From the NCBI RefSeq assembly GCF_019024325.1, contig NZ_JAFNJS010000004.1, positions 558,001 to 622,000 on the forward strand: a stretch of 64,000 bases of DNA, in the 5' to 3' direction. The notes beneath the pieces are model-generated. The model made no database searches, was not told where the DNA came from, and saw nothing but the letters and a program-made list of their open reading frames with translations. A program made the position numbers and the translations under genes. The stretch is from Falsiroseomonas tokyonensis (GTDB lineage Bacteria; Pseudomonadota; Alphaproteobacteria; Acetobacterales; Acetobacteraceae). Each line of letters opens with the position of its first letter. Position 1 is the stretch's first letter. This document shows, piece after piece, positions 32,407 to 41,158 of this stretch.

Positions 32407-33453
32407 CTATCGCGCCGGCGTGACGGCGGCGGTGGCGCCGTTCGGCCGCTGGCGCAGCCGGTCCGGGGCCAGGGAGATGTTGCGGCGGACGCCCACCTGC
32501 CCCTCCAGCACCTCGGAGACGACGCCATCGACCACGATATCCAGCCCCTGGGCGCGGCCGGTATCCAGCAGCAGATTGTCCCGCAGCGGCACGCCCCAGG
32601 CCTCGCCCGGGCGCAGCACGCGGTTCAGCAGCACCTGGCCGCTGCGCGCATCCCGCACCTGCACCCAGGACCCGTCCGGACTGTCGGACCGGGCGCGCAG
32701 CGCGACGCGGGTGCCTTCGGGCAGGCCGGGGATGACGACGGCCGGCTCCGCCGCCGGGGCCGGCGCGGCCGCCACGGGCGCGGGCGGCACCACGGGCGGC
32801 GGCGGCACGGTGGCGGCCTGGGCGGAGGTATTGGCGGCAGGTCCCGACGACGTCGCGGCCAGCCCGCCCGGCGGCGGCAGCGCGCCCATCGGCAGCGCGC
32901 CCACAGGCGATGCACCGGTTGGGGTGGAGGGACGGGCGGGCTCGCGCCCCGGCAGCTGGCTGCGGCCCTGCTCCACCGCGGCCTCCAGCCGCTGCGGCAC
33001 CGGCGGCACCACATCCACCGTGCGATTGCCCGATCCCGAGACATTGTACCAGGCGACATAGGCGCCGATCGCCAGCACCGCGCCCACCACCACCACGGCA
33101 CCCGCCGGCACGCCGCGTTCCGGCACCGGCTCGGGGAAGACCAGGTTGGTCTTGCGGTTCACCGCGGCGCCCGAAAGGTCGCGGAAGCGCCGCACCATCT
33201 CATCCGCGTCGAGGCCCAGCGCCACCGAATAGGCGCGCACGAAGCCCACCGCATAGGCCGGCCCCGGCAGGTCGCGGATGCGGCCTTCCTCCAGCGCCTC
33301 CAGATACGGCCTTCGGATGCGCAGGCGCTGCGCCATCTCCTCGACGGAAAGGCCGAGCGAGAGGCGCGAATCGCGCAGCTCCTCGCCCACACGGGCCGCC
33401 TCGGCGCCGCTTGTCTCGTTCTGACGGGGGGTGCGTTTCAGGTCATAAGCCAC
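32407..33453 (-). CDS. RodZ-like helix-turn-helix membrane protein
   Basis: A 348-residue protein. An N-terminal cytoplasmic HTH (LRDSRLSLGLSVEEMAQRLR region, residues 27-95) precedes a single membrane segment near 117-135 (AVVVVGAVLAIGAYVAW), a long proline/alanine-rich linker about 150-235, and a C-terminal DUF4115-type domain (EGTRVALRARSDSPDGSW). This is the RodZ architecture, linking MreB filaments to the membrane in cell-shape control. It lies directly upstream of ispG on the same strand. Confidence 0.88.
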   Translation of the reverse strand: MAYDLKRTPRQNETSGAEAARVGEELRDSRLSLGLSVEEMAQRLRIRRPYLEALEEGRIRDLPGPAYAVGFVRAYSVALGLDADEMVRRFRDLSGAAVNRKTNLVFPEPVPERGVPAGAVVVVGAVLAIGAYVAWYNVSGSGNRTVDVVPPVPQRLEAAVEQGRSQLPGREPARPSTPTGASPVGALPMGALPPPGGLAATSSGPAANTSAQAATVPPPPVVPPAPVAAAPAPAAEPAVVIPGLPEGTRVALRARSDSPDGSWVQVRDARSGQVLLNRVLRPGEAWGVPLRDNLLLDTGRAQGLDIVVDGVVSEVLEGQVGVRRNISLAPDRLRQRPNGATAAVTPAR

Positions 33454-33570
33454 GGTTGTGACACCTACCGCGCGGCCACTTGGCCCGCAAAGCGATTCCG
33501 GTGGCCCCGGTCCGGAATCTCAGTCGCCTGCCTTCGGCCAGGCGCCGCACCCGTCTGCCACCGGAGGGTT

Positions 33571-34620
33571 TTAACCTTGCCGGGCCGCCAAGGCCATGGC
33601 GGCTTGTGTGACGAGTTCCTGCACGATCTCCGCCACCGGCTGTTCCCGCGTCACCAGCCCGACGCTCTGGCCCGCCATCAGCGACCCGTTCTCGACATCG
33701 CCGTCGATCACCGCGCGGCGCAGCGCGCCGGCCCAGAAATGCTCGATCTCGAGCTGCGCCGCGCCCTTCTCCACCTCGCCCGCCAGGAAGCGGCGGATGG
33801 TTTCCGCCTGATGCTCCAGGAAGCGGCGCGTGCCGCCATTCTGCAAGGCGCGCACCGGGATCACGGGGAAGCGTTCGTCCAGCTGCACCGTGGGCAGCGC
33901 ATCCCGCGCCGCGCCGCGGATGAAGGCCTTCTTGAAGTTCGGATGGGCGATGGATTCGGTGGCGCAGACGAAGCGCGTGCCGAGCTGCGCACCTGCCGCC
34001 CCCATCTCCAGGTAGGAGAGGATCGCCTCCCCCCGCCCGATGCCGCCGGCGACGAAGACCGGGACATCGCGGATATGCGGCAGGATTTCCTGCGCCAGCA
34101 CGGTCAGCGAGACGGGGCCGATATGCCCGCCGGCCTCGCTGCCCTCGATCACCAGCGCATCGGCGCCCGATCGCACCAGCTTTTTCGCCAATGCCAGGGC
34201 CGGGGCGAAGCAGACCACCTTGGCGCCGCCATCCTTGGCCGCCTTGATGGCGGAACCGGGCGGGATGCCGCCGGCGAAGACGATGTGACCCACCTTGTGG
34301 TCGATGCAGGTCTGGACGAGTTGTTCCAGCCGCGGGTGCATCGTGATCAGGTTCACGCCGAAAGGTTTTTGGGTCAGCGCCTGGGTGGCGGCGATTTCCT
34401 CCGCCAACCGCGGCGGCTCCATTGCGCCGCAGGCGATGACGCCGAAGGCGCCGGCATTGGACAGCGCCGCCACCAGGTTGCGCTCGCTGACCCAGGACAT
34501 GGCGCCGCCCATGATGGCATAGCGGCTGCCGAAGAAGGCGGCACCGCGCGCCATCAGCGCATCGATCGCGGCCAGCGCCTCGGCCGGCGGGGGGGCGGTG
34601 GCCTGGGTCAGCGCATCCAT
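33571..34620 (-). CDS. NAD(P)H-dependent flavin oxidoreductase / nitronate monooxygenase
   Basis: A 349-residue FMN-binding TIM-barrel protein of the 2-nitropropane dioxygenase family. GGAMSWVSERNLVAALSNAGAFGVIA opens the barrel; EGSEAGGHIGP carries the usual active-site histidine; PVFVAGGIGRGEAI and GAQLGTRFVCATES bind FMN phosphate. It may oxidise nitronates or act as an NADH:quinone reductase. ATG at 34620 starts four bases after the lysC stop, so it is probably co-transcribed with lysC. Confidence 0.9.
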   Translation of the reverse strand: MDALTQATAPPPAEALAAIDALMARGAAFFGSRYAIMGGAMSWVSERNLVAALSNAGAFGVIACGAMEPPRLAEEIAATQALTQKPFGVNLITMHPRLEQLVQTCIDHKVGHIVFAGGIPPGSAIKAAKDGGAKVVCFAPALALAKKLVRSGADALVIEGSEAGGHIGPVSLTVLAQEILPHIRDVPVFVAGGIGRGEAILSYLEMGAAGAQLGTRFVCATESIAHPNFKKAFIRGAARDALPTVQLDERFPVIPVRALQNGGTRRFLEHQAETIRRFLAGEVEKGAAQLEIEHFWAGALRRAVIDGDVENGSLMAGQSVGLVTREQPVAEIVQELVTQAAMALAARQG

Positions 34621-34624
34621 CGCC

Positions 34625-35866
34625 TCAGCCCTCGCCGCGGCGGGCGGGCTCGGGCCCGTCCAGCCCATAGGCGGTGTGCAGGGCGCGCACCGCCAGCTCC
34701 GTATAGTCGGCGGCCACCAGCACGCTGACCTTGATCTCGCTGGTGGAGATCACCTGGATATTGATGCCCTTCTCCGACAGCGTCTTGAACATGGTCGACG
34801 CCACGCCCGCATGGGTGCGCATGCCAATGCCGACGACGGAGATCTTGGCGACATCCGGATCGGCGACCAGCGCCTCGAAGCCGATCTGCGCCTGCTCCTT
34901 CTCCAGCAGGTCGCGCGCCCGCGGCAGGTCGGTGCGGCCGAGGGTGAAGGTCATGTCCGTGGTGCCATCGGCGCCCAGGTTCTGGACGATCATGTCCACA
35001 TTCACATTGGCTGCCGAAAGCGGGCCGAAGACGGAGGCGGCGATGCCGGGCCGGTCCGGCACGCGGCGCAACGTCACCTTGGCCTCGTCCCGCGAATAGG
35101 CGATGCCGGACACGATGGGCTGTTCCACGATCTCATCCTCATCCACGACAAGCGAGCCTGGCTTGTCCTCGAAGCTCGACAGCACCTGCACCCGCACCCG
35201 CTGCTTCATGGCGAGTTCGACGGAACGGGTCTGCAACACCTTGGCGCCCACCGAGGCCAGTTCCAGCATTTCCTCGTAGGAAATCTTCTCCAGCTTGCGG
35301 GCGCGGGGGACGATGCGCGGGTCGGTGGTATAGACCCCGTCGACATCGGTGTAGATGTCGCAACGGTCGGCCTTGACCGCCGCGGCGATGGCGACCGCCG
35401 AAAGGTCGGACCCGCCGCGGCCCAGCGTGGTGACGCGGTTGTCCGGGCCGATGCCCTGGAAGCCGGCGACGACCGGCACCTGGCCCATCTTCATCCGCTC
35501 GATCAGCAGCGCACCCTCGATGGTGTCGACGCGGGCCTTGCCATGCGCATTGTCGGTGCGGATCGGCACCTGCCAGCCCTGCCAGGAGCGCGCATCCACG
35601 CCGATGGTCTGCAGCGCGATGGCCAGCAGGCCGATGGTCACCTGCTCACCCGTGGCGACCACCGTGTCGTATTCCCGCGCATCATGCAGCGGCGACAGCT
35701 CCTGGCACCATTTCACCAGCTGGTTGGTCACGCCGGACATGGCGGAGACCACCACGGCGACCTCATGGCCGGCCTCCACCTCGCGCTTCACGCGGCCGGC
35801 CACGTTGCGGATACGGTCGAGATCGGCGACGGAGGTGCCGCCGAACTTCATCACGATGCGGGCCAT
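34625..35866 (-). CDS. lysC: aspartate kinase
   Basis: A 413-residue monofunctional aspartokinase, the first step to lysine, threonine and methionine. KFGGTSVAD opens the kinase domain, with DVDGVYTTDPR and GRGGSDLSAVAIA further on; tandem ACT domains follow from about residue 265, giving feedback control by lysine and/or threonine. ATG at 35866 yields the canonical MARIVMKFGG start, and the upstream frame is non-coding. Divergent from ubiG; a leader hairpin lies in the spacer. Confidence 0.96.
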   Translation of the reverse strand: MARIVMKFGGTSVADLDRIRNVAGRVKREVEAGHEVAVVVSAMSGVTNQLVKWCQELSPLHDAREYDTVVATGEQVTIGLLAIALQTIGVDARSWQGWQVPIRTDNAHGKARVDTIEGALLIERMKMGQVPVVAGFQGIGPDNRVTTLGRGGSDLSAVAIAAAVKADRCDIYTDVDGVYTTDPRIVPRARKLEKISYEEMLELASVGAKVLQTRSVELAMKQRVRVQVLSSFEDKPGSLVVDEDEIVEQPIVSGIAYSRDEAKVTLRRVPDRPGIAASVFGPLSAANVNVDMIVQNLGADGTTDMTFTLGRTDLPRARDLLEKEQAQIGFEALVADPDVAKISVVGIGMRTHAGVASTMFKTLSEKGINIQVISTSEIKVSVLVAADYTELAVRALHTAYGLDGPEPARRGEG

Positions 35867-35898
35867 GCTCGGGTCCGGGGGGTGGGTCCAAGGGATCG

Positions 35899-35926
35899 GG
35901 CGAGGCAACCCCTGTTGCGCCTCGCC
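35899..35926. promoter_or_regulatory. hairpin in the lysC/ubiG spacer
   Basis: GGCGAG (35899-35904) and GCAAC (35905-35909) pair with GTTGC (35914-35918) and CTCGCC (35921-35926), with a CCCT loop and a two-base bulge, giving an 11-bp stem. It lies 33-60 bases before the lysC ATG. It may be a leader attenuator or part of the promoter region; no lysine riboswitch was recognised. Confidence 0.4.
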
Positions 35927-35999
35927 GGGGCGCGGACAGATAACGGGGGCAGGGCCGGCGGGCAACCATGTCCCGGCCTCCAGGCGGGGGATTGCAGCC

Positions 36000-36701
36000 A
36001 TGAGTGGCACGACGCTGGCGGCGGAGCGGGCCAAGTTCGACGCGCTGGCGGACCGCTGGTGGGACCCGGACGGCCCGATGAAGCCGCTGCACCGGATGAA
36101 CCCGCTGCGCACCGGTTGGATCGCGGACCGCCTGGGCGGGCGGAACCTGGCGGGCAAAACCATCCTGGATGTCGGCTGCGGCGCCGGCCTCGCCTCCGAA
36201 GCCTTTGCCCGGATGGGCGCCAGCGTGACGGGGCTGGACGCCGCCGGCGCGGCGCTGGCAGCCGCCCGTGCCCATGCGGTGGCCGGGGGGCTGACCATCG
36301 ACTACCGCCAGGGCGGGCCGGAGGACCTGCTGGCCGAGGGTGCGCGCTTCGATGCCGTGGTGGCGCTGGAGGTGATCGAGCATGTGGAGGACCGCGCCCA
36401 GTTCCTGGCCGCGCTGGCCACCCTGGCCAAGCCGGGCGCGCCGATCTTCCTCTCGACGCTCAACCGCACGGCGAAATCCTTCCTGATGGCCAAGCTCGGC
36501 GCCGAATACCTGCTGCGGCTGCTGCCCATCGGCACGCATGACTGGCGGATGTTCGTCTCGCCCGGGGAGCTCGGCGCCGCGCTGCGCCCTGCCGGCTACC
36601 GCATCACGGAGCTGACCGGCATGGCCATGACCCCCGGCGGCCAGTGGCGGGAGACGCGGGACCTCGCCGTGAACTACCTGGCGATGGCCCTTCCGACCTG
36701 A
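36000..36701 (+). CDS. ubiG: 3-demethylubiquinone-9 / 2-polyprenyl-6-hydroxyphenol O-methyltransferase
   Basis: A 233-residue UbiG, catalysing both O-methylations of ubiquinone biosynthesis. FDALADRWWDPDGPMKPLHRMNPLR is the characteristic N-terminus; LDVGCGAGLASE (56-67) binds SAM; VIEHVED and STLNRTAKS follow. ATG at 36000 gives the full family length. Divergent from lysC, a common alphaproteobacterial neighbour. Confidence 0.96.
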   Translation: MSGTTLAAERAKFDALADRWWDPDGPMKPLHRMNPLRTGWIADRLGGRNLAGKTILDVGCGAGLASEAFARMGASVTGLDAAGAALAAARAHAVAGGLTIDYRQGGPEDLLAEGARFDAVVALEVIEHVEDRAQFLAALATLAKPGAPIFLSTLNRTAKSFLMAKLGAEYLLRLLPIGTHDWRMFVSPGELGAALRPAGYRITELTGMAMTPGGQWRETRDLAVNYLAMALPT

Positions 36702-37206
36702 CGGGTGGCGTCAAGCCACGCTTATCCCCCGAAGCGGTGGATGGAGCTGTGGACAAGTCGAGGATGGCGCTGTGGGATCCCTGGCGTCAGCTTCCCTCGC
36801 CGCGAGGTTCTTCCAATGTTCGCGCGCACCGCGAAAATATAAAGCAGCCACACCCTGTATCCAATAAGCAACAGCGAGACTTATCCCCATTCGCGGGGGT
36901 AAAGCTGTGGAGAAGGGGCCCGGAAAGTTCAGCTTCGATTGACGCCGCGGCGACTTGACTCGCAGAGCTTGCCGAAACGCCAAGGCGTCCTGCGCGGCGT
37001 TCAATCCCACGGCACGGTGATATTTCGAACTGCCAATGGCAGGGGCGGGCCGCTGAGAGACCGTTCGAGAATGCCGGCGGCTGAGGGACCGCAGGCGATT
37101 TTTCGTCCCCGCAAGGCGGGCGGTGCGGCCGATGCTGGGTGCATCGGCAAGCCGCCCAACGCCGCAGGGGCGGAAAAGCGCCACGGAACCGACCCGTCCG
37201 GTGTTC
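36702..37206. other. 505-bp convergent intergenic region with DnaA-box-like cluster
   Basis: No gene was recognised between ubiG and the sulfotransferase. It holds TTATCCCCC (36722), TGTGGACAA (36748), TGTGGGATC (36771), TTATCCCCA (36881) and TGTGGAGAA (36906). Compared with the DnaA consensus TTATCCACA or its complement, three match at 8 of 9 positions. A relatively A/T-rich stretch (36831-36880, including GAAAATATAAAG) sits between them. Sigma-70-like TTGAC elements occur near 36939 and 36954. It could be a replication-origin-like region, a DnaA-regulated site or a small-RNA locus. Confidence 0.4.
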
Positions 37207-37902
37207 TCAAACGGTCTCTTGGCCGGGCAGCCATCCCGCAAAAGCCTGCCGCAGCTGCTCCGCCTGCTCAGGCATCAGCTCCGCCTCATGCCGGGCGGGC
37301 ACCGCCTTGTTGCGATAGGTGAAGGCGAAGCGCTGCACCCAGACCCGCACCAGCCAGCTGGGGCAGGCGATGCCGAAATCGGCCTTGATGGCGGCAATGG
37401 CCGCATCGGTGCGGAAGGCGCAGGTGGCATAGTCCAGCTTCAGGGTGGCCGGCAGCCCGGCCCAGATTGCGTGCTCGCCCAGGTAGCGCCGGACGCCTGC
37501 CGCCGCATCCTCCAGCGTCTCGAATTCGGAAAAGGCCCGCTCGCCCCGGCTGCGGGCCAGCCGCCCGGCATCGAGCAGGGAGAGGCAGATATCGCGCGGG
37601 TCGCGCCAGTTCACATGCGCCGAGACCAGCCCCTGCGCCGCCAGCGCTCGGTATTCCGCCACCCAGTCCGGCCCGGGGCAGGCATGGGTCTTCACCACCA
37701 GGATGCGCGACCCTGCCGCCGAGACCAGCCCGCGCAGCGCCTCCGCCGTCAGCTCCTGCGCGAAATTGACCTTATGCCCGCCGGGCAGCAGCGCCGCCGG
37801 CAGCTTCGGCTGGCGATGCCCACCGAGCCGCGCCACGCCTTTGGCCAGTTCGAAGGCGAGCGTGCTGCCGGATTTGGGGATGCCGTAGCTGAAGACGAGC
37901 AT
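37207..37902 (-). CDS. sulfotransferase domain-containing protein
   Basis: A 231-residue P-loop sulfotransferase-like protein. The 5'-phosphosulfate loop is IPKSGSTL (residues 8-15) and the 3'-phosphate-binding segment is RDPRDICLSLL, both expected for PAPS-dependent sulfotransferases. The acceptor cannot be predicted. It is the last gene of a minus-strand series (rhodanese, comF, grxC, DUF1178, sulfotransferase), 17 bp after DUF1178. It is shorter than many family members. Confidence 0.8.
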   Translation of the reverse strand: MLVFSYGIPKSGSTLAFELAKGVARLGGHRQPKLPAALLPGGHKVNFAQELTAEALRGLVSAAGSRILVVKTHACPGPDWVAEYRALAAQGLVSAHVNWRDPRDICLSLLDAGRLARSRGERAFSEFETLEDAAAGVRRYLGEHAIWAGLPATLKLDYATCAFRTDAAIAAIKADFGIACPSWLVRVWVQRFAFTYRNKAVPARHEAELMPEQAEQLRQAFAGWLPGQETV

Positions 37903-37919
37903 GGCGCCCCCCCCCGTCC

Positions 37920-38438
37920 TCAGCCGTCGGCGCGCGGCACCCAGGGCAGGCGGGCGATGTCGATCCCGTCCTCGGCCAGGGCCTCGGCCTCGGCCTCCGT
38001 CGCCTCGCCATAGATGCCGCGGGCCTCGACCTCGCCATTATGGATCTTGCGCGCTTCCTCGGCGAAACCGTCGCCGACATAGTCGCAGGACTTCTCCACC
38101 TCGGCCCGCATCCGCTGCAGCATCGCCAGAAGCTGGGCCGGGATCGGCCCGGCGGCGACTCGCTGGGACATGCCGCCGCCCGACTCCGCCGGCGGTGCGG
38201 ACGGTGCGGCGGCCGGCGCCTCGGCGGGCTTGGCCTCCGGCGCTTCCTGCGGCACGGGCGCCGCCTTGCGGCGGGACTTGCGGACGGCCGGCGCCATCAG
38301 GGCGCGCGTCACCTGGGTATTGCCGCAATGCGGGCATTCCACCAGGCCGGCGGCGGCCAGCTTCTCGAAGCCGGCACTGTCCTGGAACCAGCCATCGAAT
38401 TCGTGGGGGCTGCTGCAGCGCAGCTGGTAGTGGATCAT
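37920..38438 (-). CDS. DUF1178 family protein
   Basis: A 172-residue DUF1178 protein. MIHYQLRCSSPHEFDGWFQDSAGFEKLAAAG and the CPHCG zinc-knuckle-like pair (with the earlier Cys8) are the family N-terminus; a variable alanine/proline linker spans about 55-90; the C-terminal helix region KSCDYVGDGFAEEARKIHNGE and EARGIYGEA is conserved. Function unknown, possibly zinc binding. It lies between grxC and the sulfotransferase in one operon, a typical alphaproteobacterial neighbour of glutaredoxin 3. Confidence 0.92.
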   Translation of the reverse strand: MIHYQLRCSSPHEFDGWFQDSAGFEKLAAAGLVECPHCGNTQVTRALMAPAVRKSRRKAAPVPQEAPEAKPAEAPAAAPSAPPAESGGGMSQRVAAGPIPAQLLAMLQRMRAEVEKSCDYVGDGFAEEARKIHNGEVEARGIYGEATEAEAEALAEDGIDIARLPWVPRADG

Positions 38439-38463
38439 GCCGCGCCGCCCCTTCTGCCCGGCA

Positions 38464-38721
38464 TCAGCGCGCCAGCAGCGGGTCGAGCCCGCCCTGGCGG
38501 TCCAGCGCCATCAGGTCGTCGCAGCCGCCGATATGCCGGCCGTCGATGAAGATCTGCGGCACGGAGGTGCGCCCGCCGGAGCGGGCATTTGCCTCCCGCC
38601 GCGCCTCGGAGCCGTTCGGGGCGTACTTCTCCTCGAACTCCACGCCCTTGCGCGTCAGCAGGGCCAGCGCGCGGGCGCAGTAGGGGCAGAAATCCTGGGT
38701 GTAGATCTCGATCTTGGCCAT
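38464..38721 (-). CDS. grxC: glutaredoxin 3
   Basis: An 85-residue dithiol glutaredoxin. The active site is CPYC (C12-C15), with TSVPQIFIDG holding the cis-proline and GGCDDL binding glutathione. It reduces protein disulfides and mixed glutathione disulfides in the cytoplasm. ATG at 38721 gives the standard length. It follows comF and precedes DUF1178. Confidence 0.96.
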   Translation of the reverse strand: MAKIEIYTQDFCPYCARALALLTRKGVEFEEKYAPNGSEARREANARSGGRTSVPQIFIDGRHIGGCDDLMALDRQGGLDPLLAR

Positions 38722-38752
38722 GGTGCTGAAATCGGGCCGCGCGGGGCCGCGG

Positions 38753-39535
38753 TCAAGCCTCTGCCTGCAGGCGGGGGTCGGGCACCCGGGCGGCGGCCAG
38801 CACATCCACGGCCGCGGCCCCGGCTTCCAACAGGGCCCGGGCGCAGGCCTCCGCCGTGGCGCCGCTGGTCATCACGTCATCCACCAGCAGCACCCGGCGC
38901 CCCGTCACAAGCCGCGACCCGGCGGCGGTCAGGCGGAAGGCGCCGGCCAGCAGCGCCGCGCGCTCCGCCGCGCCGCGATCGCCGAGCGGCGGCGTGGCGC
39001 GCGGCCGGCGCAGCAGGTCCGGGATGCAGGGCTTCTGGGACAGCGCCGCCAGCCGGCGGGCCAGCAGCGCCGATTGGTTGTACCGGCGGGCCAGCAGCCG
39101 GCGCCAATGCAGCGGCACGGGGGCCAGCAGATCGGCGCGGGCCAGCAGCGCGGCGCCGGATTGCGCCATCATGGCCGCCAAAGCGGTGGCGAGTTCCGGC
39201 CGGTCCGCATGCTTGAAGGGCAGGATCAGCCGCTGCGCGCCCGCATCGTAGCGCAGCGCCGCGCGGGCGGCTTCGAAGGCCGGCGGCCGTGCCAGGCAGC
39301 CGGGGCAGAGCCCGCCGGGCCCCGCCTGGCCGGCATGGATGAAGGGCACGCCGCAGCGCGGGCAGAAGGGGGCGGTGATGCGGTTCAGCCCGCGGAAGCA
39401 GTCGCCGCATTGCGTGCCCTGGCGCTCGACCGGTTGTTCGCAGGTCAGGCAATGCGGCGGCAGCAGCGCATCCAGCACGCCGCGGCCGAGCCGCCGGACC
39501 AGCCTGCTACCAGGCGCCGAAGGGGGCATCGCCAT
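38753..39535 (-). CDS. ComF family protein (phosphoribosyltransferase-like)
   Basis: A 260-residue ComF/GntX-type protein. Two zinc-ribbon-like cysteine pairs (CLTCEQP...CGDC and CPRCG...CPGC) occupy residues 29-80; a phosphoribosyltransferase domain ends with VLLVDDVMTSGATAEACARALL. ComF proteins are tied to DNA uptake and possibly recombination. ATG at 39535, with GGTGGA five bases upstream, overlaps the end of the rhodanese gene by 29 bases; an ATG six bases later is possible. It is co-transcribed with grxC downstream. Confidence 0.88.
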   Translation of the reverse strand: MAMPPSAPGSRLVRRLGRGVLDALLPPHCLTCEQPVERQGTQCGDCFRGLNRITAPFCPRCGVPFIHAGQAGPGGLCPGCLARPPAFEAARAALRYDAGAQRLILPFKHADRPELATALAAMMAQSGAALLARADLLAPVPLHWRRLLARRYNQSALLARRLAALSQKPCIPDLLRRPRATPPLGDRGAAERAALLAGAFRLTAAGSRLVTGRRVLLVDDVMTSGATAEACARALLEAGAAAVDVLAAARVPDPRLQAEA

Positions 39536-41081
39536 CGCGTTCCACCGCATGGACCAGGTCGATTTCCCAGGCGAGGTAGGCGCGCATGGCCGCCTCGATG
39601 CCGCTGTTGCGGTCATAGGGCCGCAGATGGGCGTCGATGCAGGCCTCATCCGGCGGGGTTTGGCGGTCCGAGGCCAATGGGAAGCCGGCCGCCTGCCAGG
39701 CCGCCGTGCCGCCTTCCAGCACCGCGACCTCCGCCAGGCCGAGCCCGCGCAGCTCCGCCGCCCCCAGCGCGGCGAGGTCGTCGGAGGGGGCCGCGACGGC
39801 GACGGGCCGCCCGGCCGGCAGCCGCGGCAGCAGGGCGGCGAGCCGGGTCCGCACGCCCCAGAGGGCGCCGGGAATATGCCCGGCCCGGAAAGCCAGCGAG
39901 CGGGCGAGATCGACCACCGCCACCCGCCCGCCCCGCACCGCATCCGGCGCCACGCGCGGCATCTCGGGTCGCAGGGGTTCGGGTAGGCGCGGCACCATGG
40001 CGCCGGCCTCGAGCGGTCCTTCCAGCCCGCCGGCCAGCACAAAAACCTCCCAACCGCCCAGCTGGCGCAGCCAGCCGGCGGTCATGGCGGCGCGGGTGCC
40101 GGTATCGTCCACCAGTACCAGGCGGGCGCCGCGCACCGCGACAAAGCCATCCGACGCCTGCACCAGCTGCCCGCCCGGCGCGCTGACCGCGCCCGGCAGG
40201 TGTCCCGCCACGAATTCGGCGGGGTCGCGCACATCCAGCAGGTAGGTGCTGCGCCCGGCCTCGGCCTGCATCGCCGCCAGGCCGGCGCGATCGGTCCAGC
40301 GCACCCCCACCCCCTCGGCAAATATCTGGGCCCGCGCAAAAGTCGCGGCGGCATCGGCGGGCGTGCCCTCGGCGTAGCGGTCCTCGCGGCCGCGGCGGCA
40401 CGAAAAACCGGCCAGCTCCCAGCCCATGGTGCCGTTGCGCAGCGCCACCACGCGGTTCGGCAGGCCGGCGCGGCGCAGGGTCTCGGCGCCCAAAATGGAG
40501 CGGGTGCGGCCGGCGCAGTTCACCACGACGGTGGTTTCGGGCCGGGCCAGCATGGAGGGCACCCGATAGGCCAGCTCCGCCCCCGGCACGCAGGTGGCGC
40601 CGGGGATGGACATGGCGCGGAATTCCGCCAGCGGACGGCTGTCCACCACCAGCAGGTCCGCGCCCGCCGCCTGCATGGCGGCGAGTTCCGCCGCATCGAC
40701 CGAGGGGGTTGCGTAATGGTGCTCCACCCACTCGCCAAAAGCCTTGGAGGGCACGTTGACGCCGGAAAACAGCTCGTAGCCCGCCGCCGCCCAGCCGGGC
40801 GCGCCGCCCTCCAGCACCGCGACATCCGTGCAGCCAAGGCTTTGCAGAACGGCCGCCAGGCGCTCGGCCAGGCCCTCACCGCCATCGGTGCAGACCACGC
40901 GCACATCGCGGCGCGGCAGCAGCAGGGGCGCACGCAGTTCCGCCTGGGACAACGGACAAGGCACCGCCCAGAAGAGGTGGGAGGCGCCGAACTCCCCTTC
41001 CTCCCGCGCATCCAGGATGGCGAGTTCCTGCCCGTCCCGCAGCCAGGCCTTCAGGGTGGCGGGGGCGATGTCTGGCGTCAT
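39507..41081 (-). CDS. four-domain rhodanese-like protein
   Basis: A 524-residue protein with four successive rhodanese-homology domains at about 5-105, 125-225, 260-355 and 375-470. Only domain 2 has a full active loop (C189 in NCAGRTRS). Domain 1 has C64 in an altered loop, domain 3 replaces cysteine with aspartate (VDDTGTR), and domain 4 has no cysteine. It may transfer sulfur with domain 2 while the others are structural, or deliver sulfane sulfur to a partner. It is the first gene of the minus-strand comF-grxC series and divergent from a methyltransferase gene. Confidence 0.88.
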   Translation of the reverse strand: MTPDIAPATLKAWLRDGQELAILDAREEGEFGASHLFWAVPCPLSQAELRAPLLLPRRDVRVVCTDGGEGLAERLAAVLQSLGCTDVAVLEGGAPGWAAAGYELFSGVNVPSKAFGEWVEHHYATPSVDAAELAAMQAAGADLLVVDSRPLAEFRAMSIPGATCVPGAELAYRVPSMLARPETTVVVNCAGRTRSILGAETLRRAGLPNRVVALRNGTMGWELAGFSCRRGREDRYAEGTPADAAATFARAQIFAEGVGVRWTDRAGLAAMQAEAGRSTYLLDVRDPAEFVAGHLPGAVSAPGGQLVQASDGFVAVRGARLVLVDDTGTRAAMTAGWLRQLGGWEVFVLAGGLEGPLEAGAMVPRLPEPLRPEMPRVAPDAVRGGRVAVVDLARSLAFRAGHIPGALWGVRTRLAALLPRLPAGRPVAVAAPSDDLAALGAAELRGLGLAEVAVLEGGTAAWQAAGFPLASDRQTPPDEACIDAHLRPYDRNSGIEAAMRAYLAWEIDLVHAVERDGDAPFGAW

Positions 41082-41158
41082 GCGCGGCGAGTCCTTGATC
41101 CCTGGGCAAAAGGCTAGACCCGCTTGCCGCCGGGGCGAAGCGGGCGCATCTGCCGGGG

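Noticed and set aside
31150-34728. 1192-codon open frame on the plus strand
   Set aside because: Antisense to ispG, the RodZ-like gene and the nitronate monooxygenase; the proteins on the other strand are clearly real.
36711-37241. 176-codon minus-strand frame in the ubiG-sulfotransferase spacer
   Set aside because: No family resemblance, it overlaps the end of the sulfotransferase gene and the DnaA-box-like cluster; probably chance openness.
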